Source: DASUAS01 sp963809795
GTDB lineage: Bacteria; Actinomycetota; Acidimicrobiia; IMCC26256; DASPTH01
Assembly (NCBI GenBank): GCA_963809795.1
Contig: CAWELN010000021.1
Location: forward strand, 124,001 to 188,000
Length of the DNA stretch: 64,000 bases
Reading direction: 5' to 3'
The position numbers were made by a program, and so were the translations under genes. The notes beneath the pieces were generated by a model that saw nothing but the letters and a program-made list of their open reading frames with translations, did not search any database and had not been told where the DNA came from. Shown here piece after piece: positions 16,546-25,624 of this stretch. How positions within the stretch are numbered: position 1 is the first letter of the stretch; each line of letters starts with the position of its first letter.

Positions 16546-18978
16546 GTGGCGTCGATCGATCGCGCCGACGCCCGCTCCATCGATGCGCGCACCGGCGACG
16601 AGGGCCTGACCGCGGCCGAGGTGCAGGAGCGCATCGGGCGCGGGCAGACCAACGACACCGGCGAGCGCACCAGCCGCACCCTCGGCGAGATCGTCCGGGC
16701 CAACGTGTTCACCCGCTTCAACGCCATCCTCGGCGCCGCGCTGGCCGTGATCGTGGTGATCGGTCCGATCCAGGACGCCACGTTCGCGCTGATCCTGGTC
16801 GCCAACGCCGCCATCGGCATCTTCCAGGAGGTCCGGGCCAAGCGGACCCTCGACAAGCTCGCGGTGCAGAACGCGGCCGCGGCGCGCGTCGTCCGTGACG
16901 GGAACCTCCAGGAGATCGCGACCCCGGCGGTGGTCCTCGACGACCTGCTCGAGCTGCGGGCCGGCGATCAGATCCCGTGCGACGGAGTCGTGCACACCGC
17001 CGACGGGCTCGAGGTCGACGAATCGCTCCTGACCGGCGAGAGCGACCCGATCAACAAGGCCGACGGCGACGACCTCCTCTCGGGGAGCATCGTGGTGGCG
17101 GGCTCCGGGCGCTTCCAGGCCACGCGGGTCGGGGCCGACTCGTACGCGGCCAGGCTCGCCACCGAGGCCCGCCGGTTCCAGCTCACCCGCTCCGAGCTGA
17201 TGGACGGCATCAACACGATCCTCCGGATCGTCACCTGGGTGCTCATCCCCGTGTCGGCCCTGCTGCTGTGGAGCCAGTTGCGCGACCACGAGCTCGCCAG
17301 CGCGCTGCGGTTCACCGTGGCCGGGGTCGTGGCCATGGTGCCCGAGGGTCTCGTCCTGCTGACCAGCATCGCGTTCGGGGTCGCCGCGCTCACCCTCGCC
17401 CGGCGGCAGGTCCTGGTGCAGGAGCTGCCCGCGGTGGAAGGCCTGGCCCGCGTCGACATCGTCTGCCTGGACAAGACGGGGACCCTCACCGAGGGCGAGA
17501 TCGTGTTCGACGAGGTCGAGCCGGTCGCGGGAAGCGACGACGCCGTGGCGGCGGCGGCGCTCGGCGCGCTGGCCGACGACGAGAACCGGAACGCCACCGC
17601 GGTCGCGCTCGCCGCGCAGTTCGCGTCGCCGAAGTGGACGCGCACCGCGGCGGTGCCGTTCTCCTCGGCGCGGAAGTGGAGCGCGGCCACGTTCGACGGG
17701 CAGGGGTCGTGGGTGATGGGCGCCCCCGAGATGGTGTTCGCCGACGCGTCGTCGCCGGTGCGGGCGCGGGCCGACGAGCTGGCCTCCGGCGGGCGCCGCA
17801 CCCTGGTGTTGGCGCACAGCGCCGCCGGGCTGGAGGGTGAGTCGCTCCCGGCCGGGCTCACGCCGGTCGCGCTCGTCATGTTCGCCGAGAAGGTGCGCCC
17901 GGATGCGGCCGAGACGCTGGCCTACTTCCACGAGCAGGGCGTGCAGCTGCGCGTGATCTCGGGCGACAACCCGCGCACCGTCGCCGCGGTGGCGGCACGC
18001 GTCGGGTTACCGGACGTCGATGCCGGGTTCGACGCCCGCGAGCTGCCCGAGGACCAGGACGAGATGGCCGACGCGCTCGAGCAGCACACGGTGTTCGGGC
18101 GCGTGACCCCGCAGCAGAAGCGGGCGATCGTGGGCGCGTTGCAGTCGAGGGGGCACGTCGTGGCCATGACCGGCGACGGTGTGAACGATGCGCTCGCGCT
18201 GAAGGACGCCGACATCGGCGTGGCCATGGGATCGGGCGCACCCGCCACCCGGGCCGTGGCGCAGCTCGTGCTGCTCGACGGCAAGTTCGCGACGCTGCCC
18301 GGAGTGGTCGCCGAGGGGCGGCGCGTCATCGCCAACATCGAGCGCTCCGCGAACCTGTTCGTGACCAAGACGGTCTACGCGATTCTCCTGGCCATCACGG
18401 TGGTGATCGCAGGCTGGCCGTACCCGTACCTCCCACGCCATCTCACGATCATCAGCACCTTCACCATCGGCATTCCCGGCTTCTTCCTCGCCCTGGCGCC
18501 GAACTCGCGGCGATACATCCCCGGCTTCATCGTGCGGGTGCTCCGGTTCACGATCCCGGCGGGGACCGTCGTCGCCGCCGCGGCGTTGATCGCCTACGGC
18601 ATCGCCCGGTACGGGCACGACCTGCCCACGCGCGAGGTTCGGACGACGTCGGCCCTCGTGCTGATCGCGGTCGCGCTGTGGGTGCTGGTGCTGCAGGCCC
18701 GGCCGTTCAACTGGTGGAAGACCCTGCTCGTGGCGTCCATGGTCGGCGCGGTGATCCTGATCCTGGTCGTGCCCGCGTTCCGCGACTTCTATGCGGTGCA
18801 GCTCCCGCCGGCCCAGGTGCTCGGGGAGGCGGCGATCGTGGCGGGCGTCGCGATCGTGCTGCTCGAGGTGGGGTGGCGGTTCAGCCGCGTGATCGGCAGC
18901 CGCCGCAACTTCGGCGACGTCGTCGACGACCGCCCCGCCGACGAGGAGGAGTTGGCTAGAGCCACCCCTTCCGCTTGA
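16546..18978 (+). CDS. Cation-transporting P-type ATPase (CtpE-like)
   Basis: An 810-residue P-type ATPase. Key motifs: LLTGESDP (actuator), DKTGTLTEGE with phosphorylated Asp309, MVPEGLVLLTS in the ion-binding helix, and MTGDGVNDALALKDADIGVAMGSG (hinge). The PEGL rather than CPC/CPX ion motif excludes heavy-metal pumps and fits the actinobacterial CtpE group, for which Ca2+ transport has been proposed. About ten membrane helices are visible, with four C-terminal. The GTG start follows the PhoU-RCK_C gene by 13 bases, so they are one operon. The last 23 bases overlap the convergent corA gene. Confidence 0.9.
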   Translation: MASIDRADARSIDARTGDEGLTAAEVQERIGRGQTNDTGERTSRTLGEIVRANVFTRFNAILGAALAVIVVIGPIQDATFALILVANAAIGIFQEVRAKRTLDKLAVQNAAAARVVRDGNLQEIATPAVVLDDLLELRAGDQIPCDGVVHTADGLEVDESLLTGESDPINKADGDDLLSGSIVVAGSGRFQATRVGADSYAARLATEARRFQLTRSELMDGINTILRIVTWVLIPVSALLLWSQLRDHELASALRFTVAGVVAMVPEGLVLLTSIAFGVAALTLARRQVLVQELPAVEGLARVDIVCLDKTGTLTEGEIVFDEVEPVAGSDDAVAAAALGALADDENRNATAVALAAQFASPKWTRTAAVPFSSARKWSAATFDGQGSWVMGAPEMVFADASSPVRARADELASGGRRTLVLAHSAAGLEGESLPAGLTPVALVMFAEKVRPDAAETLAYFHEQGVQLRVISGDNPRTVAAVAARVGLPDVDAGFDARELPEDQDEMADALEQHTVFGRVTPQQKRAIVGALQSRGHVVAMTGDGVNDALALKDADIGVAMGSGAPATRAVAQLVLLDGKFATLPGVVAEGRRVIANIERSANLFVTKTVYAILLAITVVIAGWPYPYLPRHLTIISTFTIGIPGFFLALAPNSRRYIPGFIVRVLRFTIPAGTVVAAAALIAYGIARYGHDLPTREVRTTSALVLIAVALWVLVLQARPFNWWKTLLVASMVGAVILILVVPAFRDFYAVQLPPAQVLGEAAIVAGVAIVLLEVGWRFSRVIGSRRNFGDVVDDRPADEEELARATPSA

Positions 18979-19951
18979 ACCAGCGCCAGAGCACGAAGGT
19001 CGCCAACGCCATGAGGCCGAGCGCCAGCGGGTAGCCGAACTCCCAGTTGAGCTCGGGCATGTGGCGGAAGTTCATGCCGTAGATGCCGGCGATGAGCGTG
19101 GCGACGATCAGGATCGCGCCCCACGACGTCATCTTCTTCATCACCTGGTTGAGCTGGTTCGACGTGACCGCCAGGTTGGCCTCGAGCAGGCCGGTCAGGA
19201 GGTCGCGCTGCGACTCGATGAGGTCACCGACGCGCAGCACCCGGTCGTAGATGTCGTGGAAGTACACGATCGCGGGTTCGTCGACGAAGTCGATCTCCTT
19301 GCGGATGATGGCGTTCACGACTTCGCGCATCGGCGCCGCCGCCCGCCGGATGGTGGTGAGGTCGCGACGCACCTCGAACGTCGTCTGGGGGATGCCCGGC
19401 GGCGGAGGGTCGCGGAAGACCGCCTCTTCGATCTCGTCGAGCCGTTCGTCGATGGTGTCGACGACCTCGAAGTAGCGGTCGACGATCACGTCGAAGAGTG
19501 CCCACAACAGGAAGCCCTGCTCATTGGCGTGGTGCTCCGTCCGCTGCATCTCGAACCGGCGCGCCACCTCGTCGAGGTCGACCTGCGACCCGTTGTCGCT
19601 CGGGTGGCGCACCGTCACCAACCAGCCCGGACCGGTCACGATGTCGATCTCGCGGCTGTCGACGGAGTCGCTCACGCACGCGCAGTCGTGCACGGCGACG
19701 TGGAAGTAGTCGCCGTAGCGCATGAGCTTGGTGCGCTCGCGTGGGTTCAGGATGGCGTCGACCACGGTGGCGCTGAGCCCGAGCTCCGCCTTCAGCGAGC
19801 GGAGCGCCTCTTCGTCTTCGGGCGACGTGGCGTCGATCCAGACCACCGCGTGCTCCGGATCAACTGCCTCGCGGATGTGCGGGCAGTCGACCTCCTCGCG
19901 GCCGTCACGTCCGTCGACGTAGCGCCACGCGCGGATCACGCCGCGGAGCAT
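18956..19951 (-). CDS. corA: CorA-family magnesium/cobalt transporter
   Basis: A 331-residue CorA protein. It has a large N-terminal cytosolic funnel domain, a long helix (SNQLNQVMKKMTSWGAI), then two C-terminal membrane helices with the YGMNF signature motif between them and the conserved MPELNW loop. It forms pentameric channels for Mg2+ or Co2+ uptake. The ATG at 19951 is taken from homology, and the frame stays open upstream into the divergent acyl-CoA dehydrogenase promoter. Its 3' end overlaps the end of the P-type ATPase gene by 23 bases, so transcription of one may interfere with the other. Confidence 0.93.
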   Translation of the reverse strand: MLRGVIRAWRYVDGRDGREEVDCPHIREAVDPEHAVVWIDATSPEDEEALRSLKAELGLSATVVDAILNPRERTKLMRYGDYFHVAVHDCACVSDSVDSREIDIVTGPGWLVTVRHPSDNGSQVDLDEVARRFEMQRTEHHANEQGFLLWALFDVIVDRYFEVVDTIDERLDEIEEAVFRDPPPPGIPQTTFEVRRDLTTIRRAAAPMREVVNAIIRKEIDFVDEPAIVYFHDIYDRVLRVGDLIESQRDLLTGLLEANLAVTSNQLNQVMKKMTSWGAILIVATLIAGIYGMNFRHMPELNWEFGYPLALGLMALATFVLWRWFKRKGWL

Positions 19952-19982
19952 ACGCTCGGGTGCACCCAGGGGGAGGTACCGC

Positions 19983-21263
19983 ATGTCGACCGATCTGTCC
20001 GACCTGACCGCGGACGAACTGCGGGAACGCACCCGCGAGTGGCTCGCCGATCACCTGCCCGCCGGGTGGATGGACGCCATCGACGCCGGCGACACCGCGC
20101 GCGTCGCCGCCTTGCGGACGGAGCTCGACTACGCGAAGTGGTGCACCGAGTTCGGCGAGTCCGGGTTCGCCACCCCCACGTGGCCGGCGGAGTACGGCGC
20201 CGGCCTGTCGTTGAGCCCGGGTCAGGCGCGGCCGGTGAACGAGGTGCTCAACCAGTACCGCGTGCCCCGGCCGGGGAACATCATCGGCATCGGGATGGGC
20301 GGGCCCACGGTCATCGCGTGGGGGAGCGAGGACCTCAAGCAGCAGTTCCTGCGCGGCATCGCGACCAACGAGGAGATCTGGTGTCAGCTCTTCAGCGAGC
20401 CGGGCGCGGGCTCCGACGTCGCGGGGCTGGCGACCCGGGCGGAGCGCGACGGCGACGAGTGGGTCGTGAACGGCCAGAAGGTCTGGACGTCGCTGGCCCA
20501 CCTCGCCCGCTACGGCATGCTGCTCGCCCGCACCGACCCCGACCAACCGAAGCACCGGGGCCTCAGCTACTTCGTGGTCGACCTGCACCAACCGGGCGTC
20601 GACGTGCGGCCGCTGCGGCAGATCACCGGTGACGCCGAGTTCAACGAGGTGTTCTTCGAGAACGCGCGCGTGCCCGACGCGTGGCGGCTCGGGCCGGTCG
20701 GCGAGGGCTGGCGGGTCGCCATCACCACGCTCATGAACGAGCGGGTGTCGCTGTCGGGGCCCGGGTCGGTGAGCGGCGACACCATCGGCGGCAGCCCGGT
20801 GCAGCGGGTCATCGAATGCCACCGGCCGGTGACCGACCCCGGCCTCCGCCAGCGGCTGGCCGCGGCGTGGATGGACCACCGGATCATCGGGCTCAACAAC
20901 CAGCGCGCCGCCGACCGGCGCCGTTCGGGCGCGGAAGCCGGGCCCGAGGGCTCGATCACCAAGCTGCAGAGCGCGGAGTTCAACCAGCGGCTCCAGAAGC
21001 TCGCGGTCGACCTCGAGGGCGTCAACGGGATTGCGTGGGAGGGCAAGGGCCTCACCGGGGAGTCGACGTTCAGCTTCGTGGGCGGCACTGCCGACGACCC
21101 GCGCACCGTGGCGCGCGGGTTCCTCCGCGCGCAGGCCAACACCATCGAGGGCGGCACCTCGGCGATCATGCGCAACATCCTCGGTGAGCGCGTGCTCGGG
21201 TTGCCCAAGGAGCCCGACGCCTCGCGTGACGTCCCCTGGAAGGACGTCCCCCGCTCAGGATGA
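19983..21263 (+). CDS. Acyl-CoA dehydrogenase
   Basis: A 426-residue flavoprotein that oxidises acyl-CoA thioesters to enoyl-CoA and passes electrons to ETF (etfBA lie about 11 kb away). It shows WCQLFSEPGAGSDVAGLATRA and NGQKVWTSLAHLARYGMLLART in the FAD-binding middle domain, and AQANTIEGGTSAIMRNILGERVLGLP in the C-terminal helical domain. The N-terminal part resembles the actinobacterial FadE group acting on bulky or steroid-like acyl chains. The substrate is not determined. The last nine bases overlap the convergent peptidase gene. Confidence 0.92.
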   Translation: MSTDLSDLTADELRERTREWLADHLPAGWMDAIDAGDTARVAALRTELDYAKWCTEFGESGFATPTWPAEYGAGLSLSPGQARPVNEVLNQYRVPRPGNIIGIGMGGPTVIAWGSEDLKQQFLRGIATNEEIWCQLFSEPGAGSDVAGLATRAERDGDEWVVNGQKVWTSLAHLARYGMLLARTDPDQPKHRGLSYFVVDLHQPGVDVRPLRQITGDAEFNEVFFENARVPDAWRLGPVGEGWRVAITTLMNERVSLSGPGSVSGDTIGGSPVQRVIECHRPVTDPGLRQRLAAAWMDHRIIGLNNQRAADRRRSGAEAGPEGSITKLQSAEFNQRLQKLAVDLEGVNGIAWEGKGLTGESTFSFVGGTADDPRTVARGFLRAQANTIEGGTSAIMRNILGERVLGLPKEPDASRDVPWKDVPRSG

Positions 21264-22784
21264 CGAGCGACAGTGCGTACCTTCCGGTGGGAGGGTGCCG
21301 CGCAGCAGGTAGTTGTCGACCCCGGTGTCGATGCAGTCGTTCTTGGTGTACGCGGTGTGCTCGGTGCTGTCGAAGGTGAGCAGGCGGGACCCGGCCAGGC
21401 GCGCGGTGAGGTCCTCGGCGCCCGCGTAGGGCGTGGCCGGGTCGCGCGTGGTGCCGACCACCAGGATCGGCGCCGCGCGGGTCACGCGGACGTCGCCGAG
21501 GGCCTCACCGGCGGGCGGGCGGGGGAGGCGCGGATCGCACCCCAGCACCGTGCTCCCCACGTAGCCGCCGAGGAACGGGTACTTCGCCACGTCGCGGTGG
21601 TACTCGGCCGCGTAGTCGGCGAACGACGGGATCGCGTCATCACGGTCGTCGCACAGGATCACGCCGATGACCTCGTTGATGTTGTCGTAGGAGCCGTCGG
21701 CCCGCCGCCCGTTGTACGAGTCGGCGAGGTAGAGCAGCCACGAGCCGTCGCCGCGCTCGGCGTCGTGCAGTGCACGCGCCAGCGCCGGCCAGCCGTACTG
21801 CTTGTCGTACAGCGCGGAGATCAGCGCGGTGTAGAACGCCGCCACCCCCGCTTTCCTCGACGTCCGCTTCCCGGTGTCGAGGTTGGCGGTGGGGAGCTGC
21901 AGACCCCGCTCGAACCGAGCTTCGAGCCTGGTGAGCGCGTCGGCGGGGTCGCCCTTCTCGTGGAACTCGCACGAGGCGCGTGACGCGCAGTCCTGGAGGA
22001 AGTCGTCGAGCGCCTGCTCGAAGCCTGCGGAGTTCCCCCGGAGCTCCTCGAGCGCACTCGCCGACAGGTCGACCGGCGAGTCGAGGACCATGCGGCCGAC
22101 CCGCTCCGGGAACATCTGCGCGTACACCGCGCCGATCACCGTCCCGTAGGAGAACCCGACGTACGACAACGTGTCGTCGCCGAGCGCGGTACGAAGCCGG
22201 TCCAGGTCGCGGGCCACGTTGCGGCTCCCGACCTGGGCCAGCCACGCGCCGTTGCGCGCGACACACTGCGCGACGAGGTCGACGGGTTCGTGGGTGCCGT
22301 CGTAGAACGACCGCAGGTCAGCGTCGGAGTTCGGCGTCGGGTCCTCCGCGTTCAGCCGATCCGCCTGGGCGTCGTCGACGCACTCGACCGGGCGCGACTT
22401 CCCCGTCCCCCGAGGGTCGAAGCTGACGAGGTCGTAGCGCGCCCGCACCGCCGACGGGATGGCGGAGGCGAACGTCGGCAGCGTCTCGCTCCCCGGGTCA
22501 CCAGGACCGCCGAAGTTGAACACCAGCGACCCCCGGCGCCGCGCCGGGTCGGTCGCCCGCAGCCGCGACACCGCGAGGCCGACCTGCTCGCCGCCGGGAT
22601 TCGTGTAGTCGACCGGGACGGTCAGCGTCGCGCACTGCAGCCGCTTGCCACACGCGCGCCACGCCGAGAGCCCGTTGCTGCCCGACGGGGCCGCGGCCGC
22701 GGCCGTGGGTACGGGTGCGACCGCCGTCCACGTCGCCACGACACACACGAGCGCGACGAAGCACGCGGTCAGGTGCCGGGACAT
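21255..22784 (-). CDS. Secreted alpha/beta hydrolase, tripeptidyl aminopeptidase (TAP)-like
   Basis: A 509-residue exported serine hydrolase. Residues 1-33 are a signal peptide with a hydrophobic core (ACFVALVCVVATWTAV) and an Ala-rich cleavage region. The catalytic serine is Ser212 in VGFSYGTVIG. The acid is in VVGTTRDPATPY and the histidine in DSTEHTAY, the last two inside the C-terminal TAP-like domain. SFDPRGTGKSRPVEC is typical of the SlpD/SlpE family of tripeptidyl aminopeptidases. Paired cysteines suggest disulfides outside the cell. It probably trims peptides in the envelope. A -10-like TACATT lies six bases upstream. Confidence 0.88.
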   Translation of the reverse strand: MSRHLTACFVALVCVVATWTAVAPVPTAAAAAPSGSNGLSAWRACGKRLQCATLTVPVDYTNPGGEQVGLAVSRLRATDPARRRGSLVFNFGGPGDPGSETLPTFASAIPSAVRARYDLVSFDPRGTGKSRPVECVDDAQADRLNAEDPTPNSDADLRSFYDGTHEPVDLVAQCVARNGAWLAQVGSRNVARDLDRLRTALGDDTLSYVGFSYGTVIGAVYAQMFPERVGRMVLDSPVDLSASALEELRGNSAGFEQALDDFLQDCASRASCEFHEKGDPADALTRLEARFERGLQLPTANLDTGKRTSRKAGVAAFYTALISALYDKQYGWPALARALHDAERGDGSWLLYLADSYNGRRADGSYDNINEVIGVILCDDRDDAIPSFADYAAEYHRDVAKYPFLGGYVGSTVLGCDPRLPRPPAGEALGDVRVTRAAPILVVGTTRDPATPYAGAEDLTARLAGSRLLTFDSTEHTAYTKNDCIDTGVDNYLLRGTLPPEGTHCRSSS

Positions 22785-22790
22785 CGTTGC

Positions 22791-22796
22791 AATGTA
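22791..22796 (-). promoter_or_regulatory. -10-like element TACATT for the TAP-like hydrolase
   Basis: TACATT on the minus strand ends six bases before the start at 22784, giving a probable leaderless transcript. Confidence 0.4.
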
Positions 22797-22834
22797 CCGG
22801 CCGGTCCCTGCGCCGGGACCGCGACCGCGGCCAC

Positions 22835-22840
22835 TAGCTT
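22835..22840 (+). promoter_or_regulatory. -10-like element TAGCTT for mca
   Basis: TAGCTT ends seven bases before the ATG at 22848. Confidence 0.45.
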
Positions 22841-22847
22841 CGGGGTG

Positions 22848-23765
22848 ATGCCTCCGCTCGACCTCGCCGGCAACCCGTTGTGCCTCGTGTCGGTGCACGC
22901 GCATCCTGACGACGAGGCGTCGAAGGGTGCGGGCACCGTCGCCCGGTACGCGGCCGAGGGCATCCGCGCCGCGCTGGTGTGCTGCACCGGCGGCGAGGAG
23001 GGTGAGATCCTCAACCCGGCGGCCGACACCCCCGAGGTGCGCGCCGACCTGCAGGCGGTGCGCGAGGCGGAGCTCCGGGCCAGCGCCGACGCCATCGGGT
23101 ACGCACGGGTGTACCTGCTCGGATACCGCGACTCGGGCATGCCCGACACCGAGGCGAACTCGCGCCCCGACAATTTCGCCAACGCCCCGCTCGGCGAGGC
23201 GGTCGGGCGCCTGGTCAAGGTGATCCGGCGGGAACGGCCGCAGGTGCTCGTCACCTACGGCGACGAGAGCGCGTTCTACCGGCACCCCGACCACCTGCGG
23301 GTGCACGAGATCTCCGGCCCCGCGTTCGACGCGGCCGGCGACCCCGACCGCTACCCGGAGGCCGGTGAGCCGTGGCAGCCGGTGAAGCTGTACTACTCCG
23401 GGTTCTCGTTCCGGCGGATCCGCGCCTTGCACGAGGCCTACCAGGCATTGGGCGAGGAGAGCCCCTACGCCGAGCGCATGGCCCAGTGGCCCGCCGACGT
23501 CGAGATCACGCCCCCGACCACGTTCGTCGACGTGGGAGACTTCCTCGCCGCCCGGCGCGCCGCGCTGCTGGCGCACCGGACGCAGATCGATCCCGAGAGC
23601 CATTGGATGCGGGTGCCCGACGACCTCTTGCGGAGCACGTTCCCGTGGGAGGAGTACGTGCTGGCCCGATCGCTCGTCGCGGAGACCGAGGAGCCGGAGA
23701 GCGACCTGTTCGCAGGCGTGCGTGCGCCGACCGACGTGGCTCGCGGGGCGGAGGTGCGGGGGTGA
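22848..23765 (+). CDS. mca: Mycothiol S-conjugate amidase
   Basis: A 305-residue zinc amidase of the LmbE/PIG-L family. The zinc motif HAHPDDE is at residues 17-23 and the third ligand is in YRHPDHLRVHEI. The CCTGGEEGEILNPA segment and the overall length match Mca rather than MshB. It cleaves mycothiol conjugates of electrophiles and toxins, releasing mercapturates for export while recycling the sugar part. It is a cytosolic detoxification enzyme and a marker of mycothiol-producing actinobacteria. The stop overlaps the GTG of the SCP2-like gene (GTGA), so the two are coupled. A leaderless -10 lies seven bases upstream. Confidence 0.9.
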   Translation: MPPLDLAGNPLCLVSVHAHPDDEASKGAGTVARYAAEGIRAALVCCTGGEEGEILNPAADTPEVRADLQAVREAELRASADAIGYARVYLLGYRDSGMPDTEANSRPDNFANAPLGEAVGRLVKVIRRERPQVLVTYGDESAFYRHPDHLRVHEISGPAFDAAGDPDRYPEAGEPWQPVKLYYSGFSFRRIRALHEAYQALGEESPYAERMAQWPADVEITPPTTFVDVGDFLAARRAALLAHRTQIDPESHWMRVPDDLLRSTFPWEEYVLARSLVAETEEPESDLFAGVRAPTDVARGAEVRG

Positions 23766-24097
23766 GCGAGTTCCTCGACGACGAGTGGATCGCGTCGTGG
23801 GTCGGCCGGGGCACCGCGCCCGGGCCGACGGCGACGGTGCAGGTCGTGGTCACCGGTACCGACGTCCCCAACGACGGCAAGTGGCACCTGCGCCTCGACG
23901 ACGGTGTCGTGGCCGAAGCGGCGGCGGGCACCGTCACCGCGCCCGACCTCACGCTCACGGCCGCCTACCCGGAGGGGGCGGCGATGGCGGCGGGGGAGCT
24001 CGACCCGAGCGTCGCCTTCATGCAGGGGCGGCTGAAGACCGCGGGTGACCCGGGCCTGGTGCTCGACGTGCTGGCCGGCGCGGCTCAGGCGCGCTGA
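23762..24097 (+). CDS. SCP2-like sterol/lipid-binding domain protein
   Basis: A 111-residue single-domain protein with SCP2-fold features: WHLRLDDGVVAEAAAGTVTAPDLTLTAAYPEGAAMAAGELDPSVAFMQGRLKTAGD is the classical strand-helix pattern in which the final helix caps a lipid pocket. It begins with GTG overlapping the mca stop by four bases, so it is probably made with Mca. The ligand is unknown, and a hydrophobic or CoA-linked compound is typical for the fold. The last 13 bases overlap the convergent YdjC gene. Confidence 0.75.
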   Translation: MSEFLDDEWIASWVGRGTAPGPTATVQVVVTGTDVPNDGKWHLRLDDGVVAEAAAGTVTAPDLTLTAAYPEGAAMAAGELDPSVAFMQGRLKTAGDPGLVLDVLAGAAQAR

Positions 24098-24915
24098 AGG
24101 TCGCGCAACTCTCGCCAGCCGACGACGGTCGCGCCGGCGCGTTCCACGAGATCGCGCAACGAAGGGTCGCGGCGCAGGGCCACGTGGTCCTCCACCCGCC
24201 CCGACCAGTCGATCTCGAACGCGGCGCGCAGCTCGTCGGCATCGATCCCGGGATGGACCGAGATCTCGGTGACCCCGGCGGGGAGCTCGAACAGGAGCCG
24301 TTCGAACCGGCGGCGGGCCCCCGGCGGGCTGACGACCACCTGGTCGGGGAACACCACGCCCTCCTCCGCGGCCAGGCGGCGGAACGGGAACCCGGCCACC
24401 CGTTCGTCGATGCCGTCGCCGAGCCGGAGCGGCAGGCCGAAGTCGACCGCCAGCTCGAGGTACACGTCGAAGAACTCGGGCCGGAGCTGCATCGCGCCGA
24501 GGTGGCTGGCGAGGTGGCTCACGTCGAACCCCCACACGATGGCCCGCTCGACCTGGGCCCGGCACTCCCGCCGCACCTCCTCGAGGTCGGCGTGCTCCCA
24601 GGCGTCCTCGACCGTGCGCGGGAAGCCGCCATCGCCGTCGAGCAGGCTCGGCGCATGGGTGAGCGGCCCCCAGCGGTAGGTGTCGAGCTCGGCGTTGAGG
24701 GTGAGGTTCACGCCGATGTCCTCACCGCGGTAGCCGGCGGCGGCGTCGCGCGCCCACGGGCACGGGACCATCAGTGCCGCGCTCGACGCCAAGCCGTTGC
24801 GCAGCGCGTCGTAGGTGGCGACGTTGCTGGCGTGGGTCAGGCCGAGGTCGTCGGACGTGACGATCAGCAACTTGGCGTCGGCCGGGTATCCGAGCCGCTC
24901 GGCGAGCGTGGCCAT
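24085..24915 (-). CDS. YdjC/ChbG-family carbohydrate deacetylase
   Basis: A 276-residue protein with the metal-binding TSDDLGLTHASN motif near the N terminus, SHLASHLGAMQLRPEFF with paired histidines in the middle, and TEISVHPGIDADEL, all typical of the YdjC/HpnK fold. Family members remove acetyl groups from chito-oligosaccharides or related glycans. No PTS or chitinase genes are nearby, so the substrate is unknown. A -10-like TACGCT lies nine bases upstream of the ATG. The gene is divergent from a lipoprotein gene. Confidence 0.85.
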   Translation of the reverse strand: MATLAERLGYPADAKLLIVTSDDLGLTHASNVATYDALRNGLASSAALMVPCPWARDAAAGYRGEDIGVNLTLNAELDTYRWGPLTHAPSLLDGDGGFPRTVEDAWEHADLEEVRRECRAQVERAIVWGFDVSHLASHLGAMQLRPEFFDVYLELAVDFGLPLRLGDGIDERVAGFPFRRLAAEEGVVFPDQVVVSPPGARRRFERLLFELPAGVTEISVHPGIDADELRAAFEIDWSGRVEDHVALRRDPSLRDLVERAGATVVGWRELRDLQRA

Positions 24916-24924
24916 GGGGCGATC

Positions 24925-24930
24925 AGCGTA
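24925..24930 (-). promoter_or_regulatory. -10-like element TACGCT for the YdjC gene
   Basis: TACGCT on the minus strand ends nine bases before the start at 24915. Confidence 0.35.
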
Positions 24931-24953
24931 CTTCCGGGCCTGGTCGTGCTGGC

Positions 24954-24959
24954 TAGCCT
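24954..24959 (+). promoter_or_regulatory. -10-like element TAGCCT for the lipoprotein gene
   Basis: TAGCCT ends eight bases before the GTG at 24968. The same hexamer is reused at three other genes in this window. Confidence 0.45.
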
Positions 24960-24967
24960 CCCGACTC

Positions 24968-25612
24968 GTGCGGATCCGGTGGTTGCTGCTCGGCGTCGCC
25001 GCGCTCGCGCTCGCCGGTTGTCAGGGCGGTGGGTCGAACGACGCGGCGTCGAGCACGACGAGCGTCGCACCCACGACCGCGGCGACGGTCACCGCCGCGC
25101 CTCCGGGCGCGTGCCCGCCCTTCGCCGGGTCGACCACCACGCTGCAGTCGGTCGGGCCGACCGCGCCGGCGTCGCTCACCGACGCGACCGCCGGTGCCGA
25201 CGGCTGCCTCGACCGGGTCACCTTCACGCTGCGGTCGCTGGGGAACGGCACGCCGCCCGGGTACGTCGTCGGCTACCAGGATCCGGCGAAGGACCCGTTC
25301 GTCGACGGTGACCCGCCGGCACCGATCTCGCTACCCGGCGACGCGTTCCTCGTGGTGAAGATCGCGCCCGCGCTCAGCATCGACCCGTCGGTCGCGGGGC
25401 AGCCGGCGACGTACACCGGCAACCTCGCGCTCGAGTACGGCGACCATCACCACCTGCAGATCGTGCGCAAGCTGCCCGACGCGCAGGACACGGTGATGTG
25501 GGTCATCGGCCTCGACTCGGTGCGACCCTTCCGGGTCGACCGGTCGCAGGACGGGCGCGATCCGGGCATCGTGCGGGTGTCGGTGCTGATCGGGCTGACG
25601 GCTGACGGCTGA
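24968..25612 (+). CDS. AMIN-like-domain lipoprotein
   Basis: A 214-residue exported lipoprotein. MRIRWLLLGVAALALAGCQG is a type II signal with lipobox LAGC, so Cys18 would be lipidated. A Ser/Thr/Ala-rich linker (residues ~25-45) leads to a beta-rich domain (CLDRVTFTLRSLGNGTPPGYVVGY, then LPGDAFLVVKIAPA) resembling the AMIN-like domain found in actinobacterial lipoproteins. That domain is thought to bind envelope polysaccharide. A GDHHHLQIV segment could hold a metal. The GTG start fits the lipobox distance and a leaderless -10 element. Confidence 0.75.
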   Translation: MRIRWLLLGVAALALAGCQGGGSNDAASSTTSVAPTTAATVTAAPPGACPPFAGSTTTLQSVGPTAPASLTDATAGADGCLDRVTFTLRSLGNGTPPGYVVGYQDPAKDPFVDGDPPAPISLPGDAFLVVKIAPALSIDPSVAGQPATYTGNLALEYGDHHHLQIVRKLPDAQDTVMWVIGLDSVRPFRVDRSQDGRDPGIVRVSVLIGLTADG

Positions 25613-25624
25613 CCCCGGCCCGGC

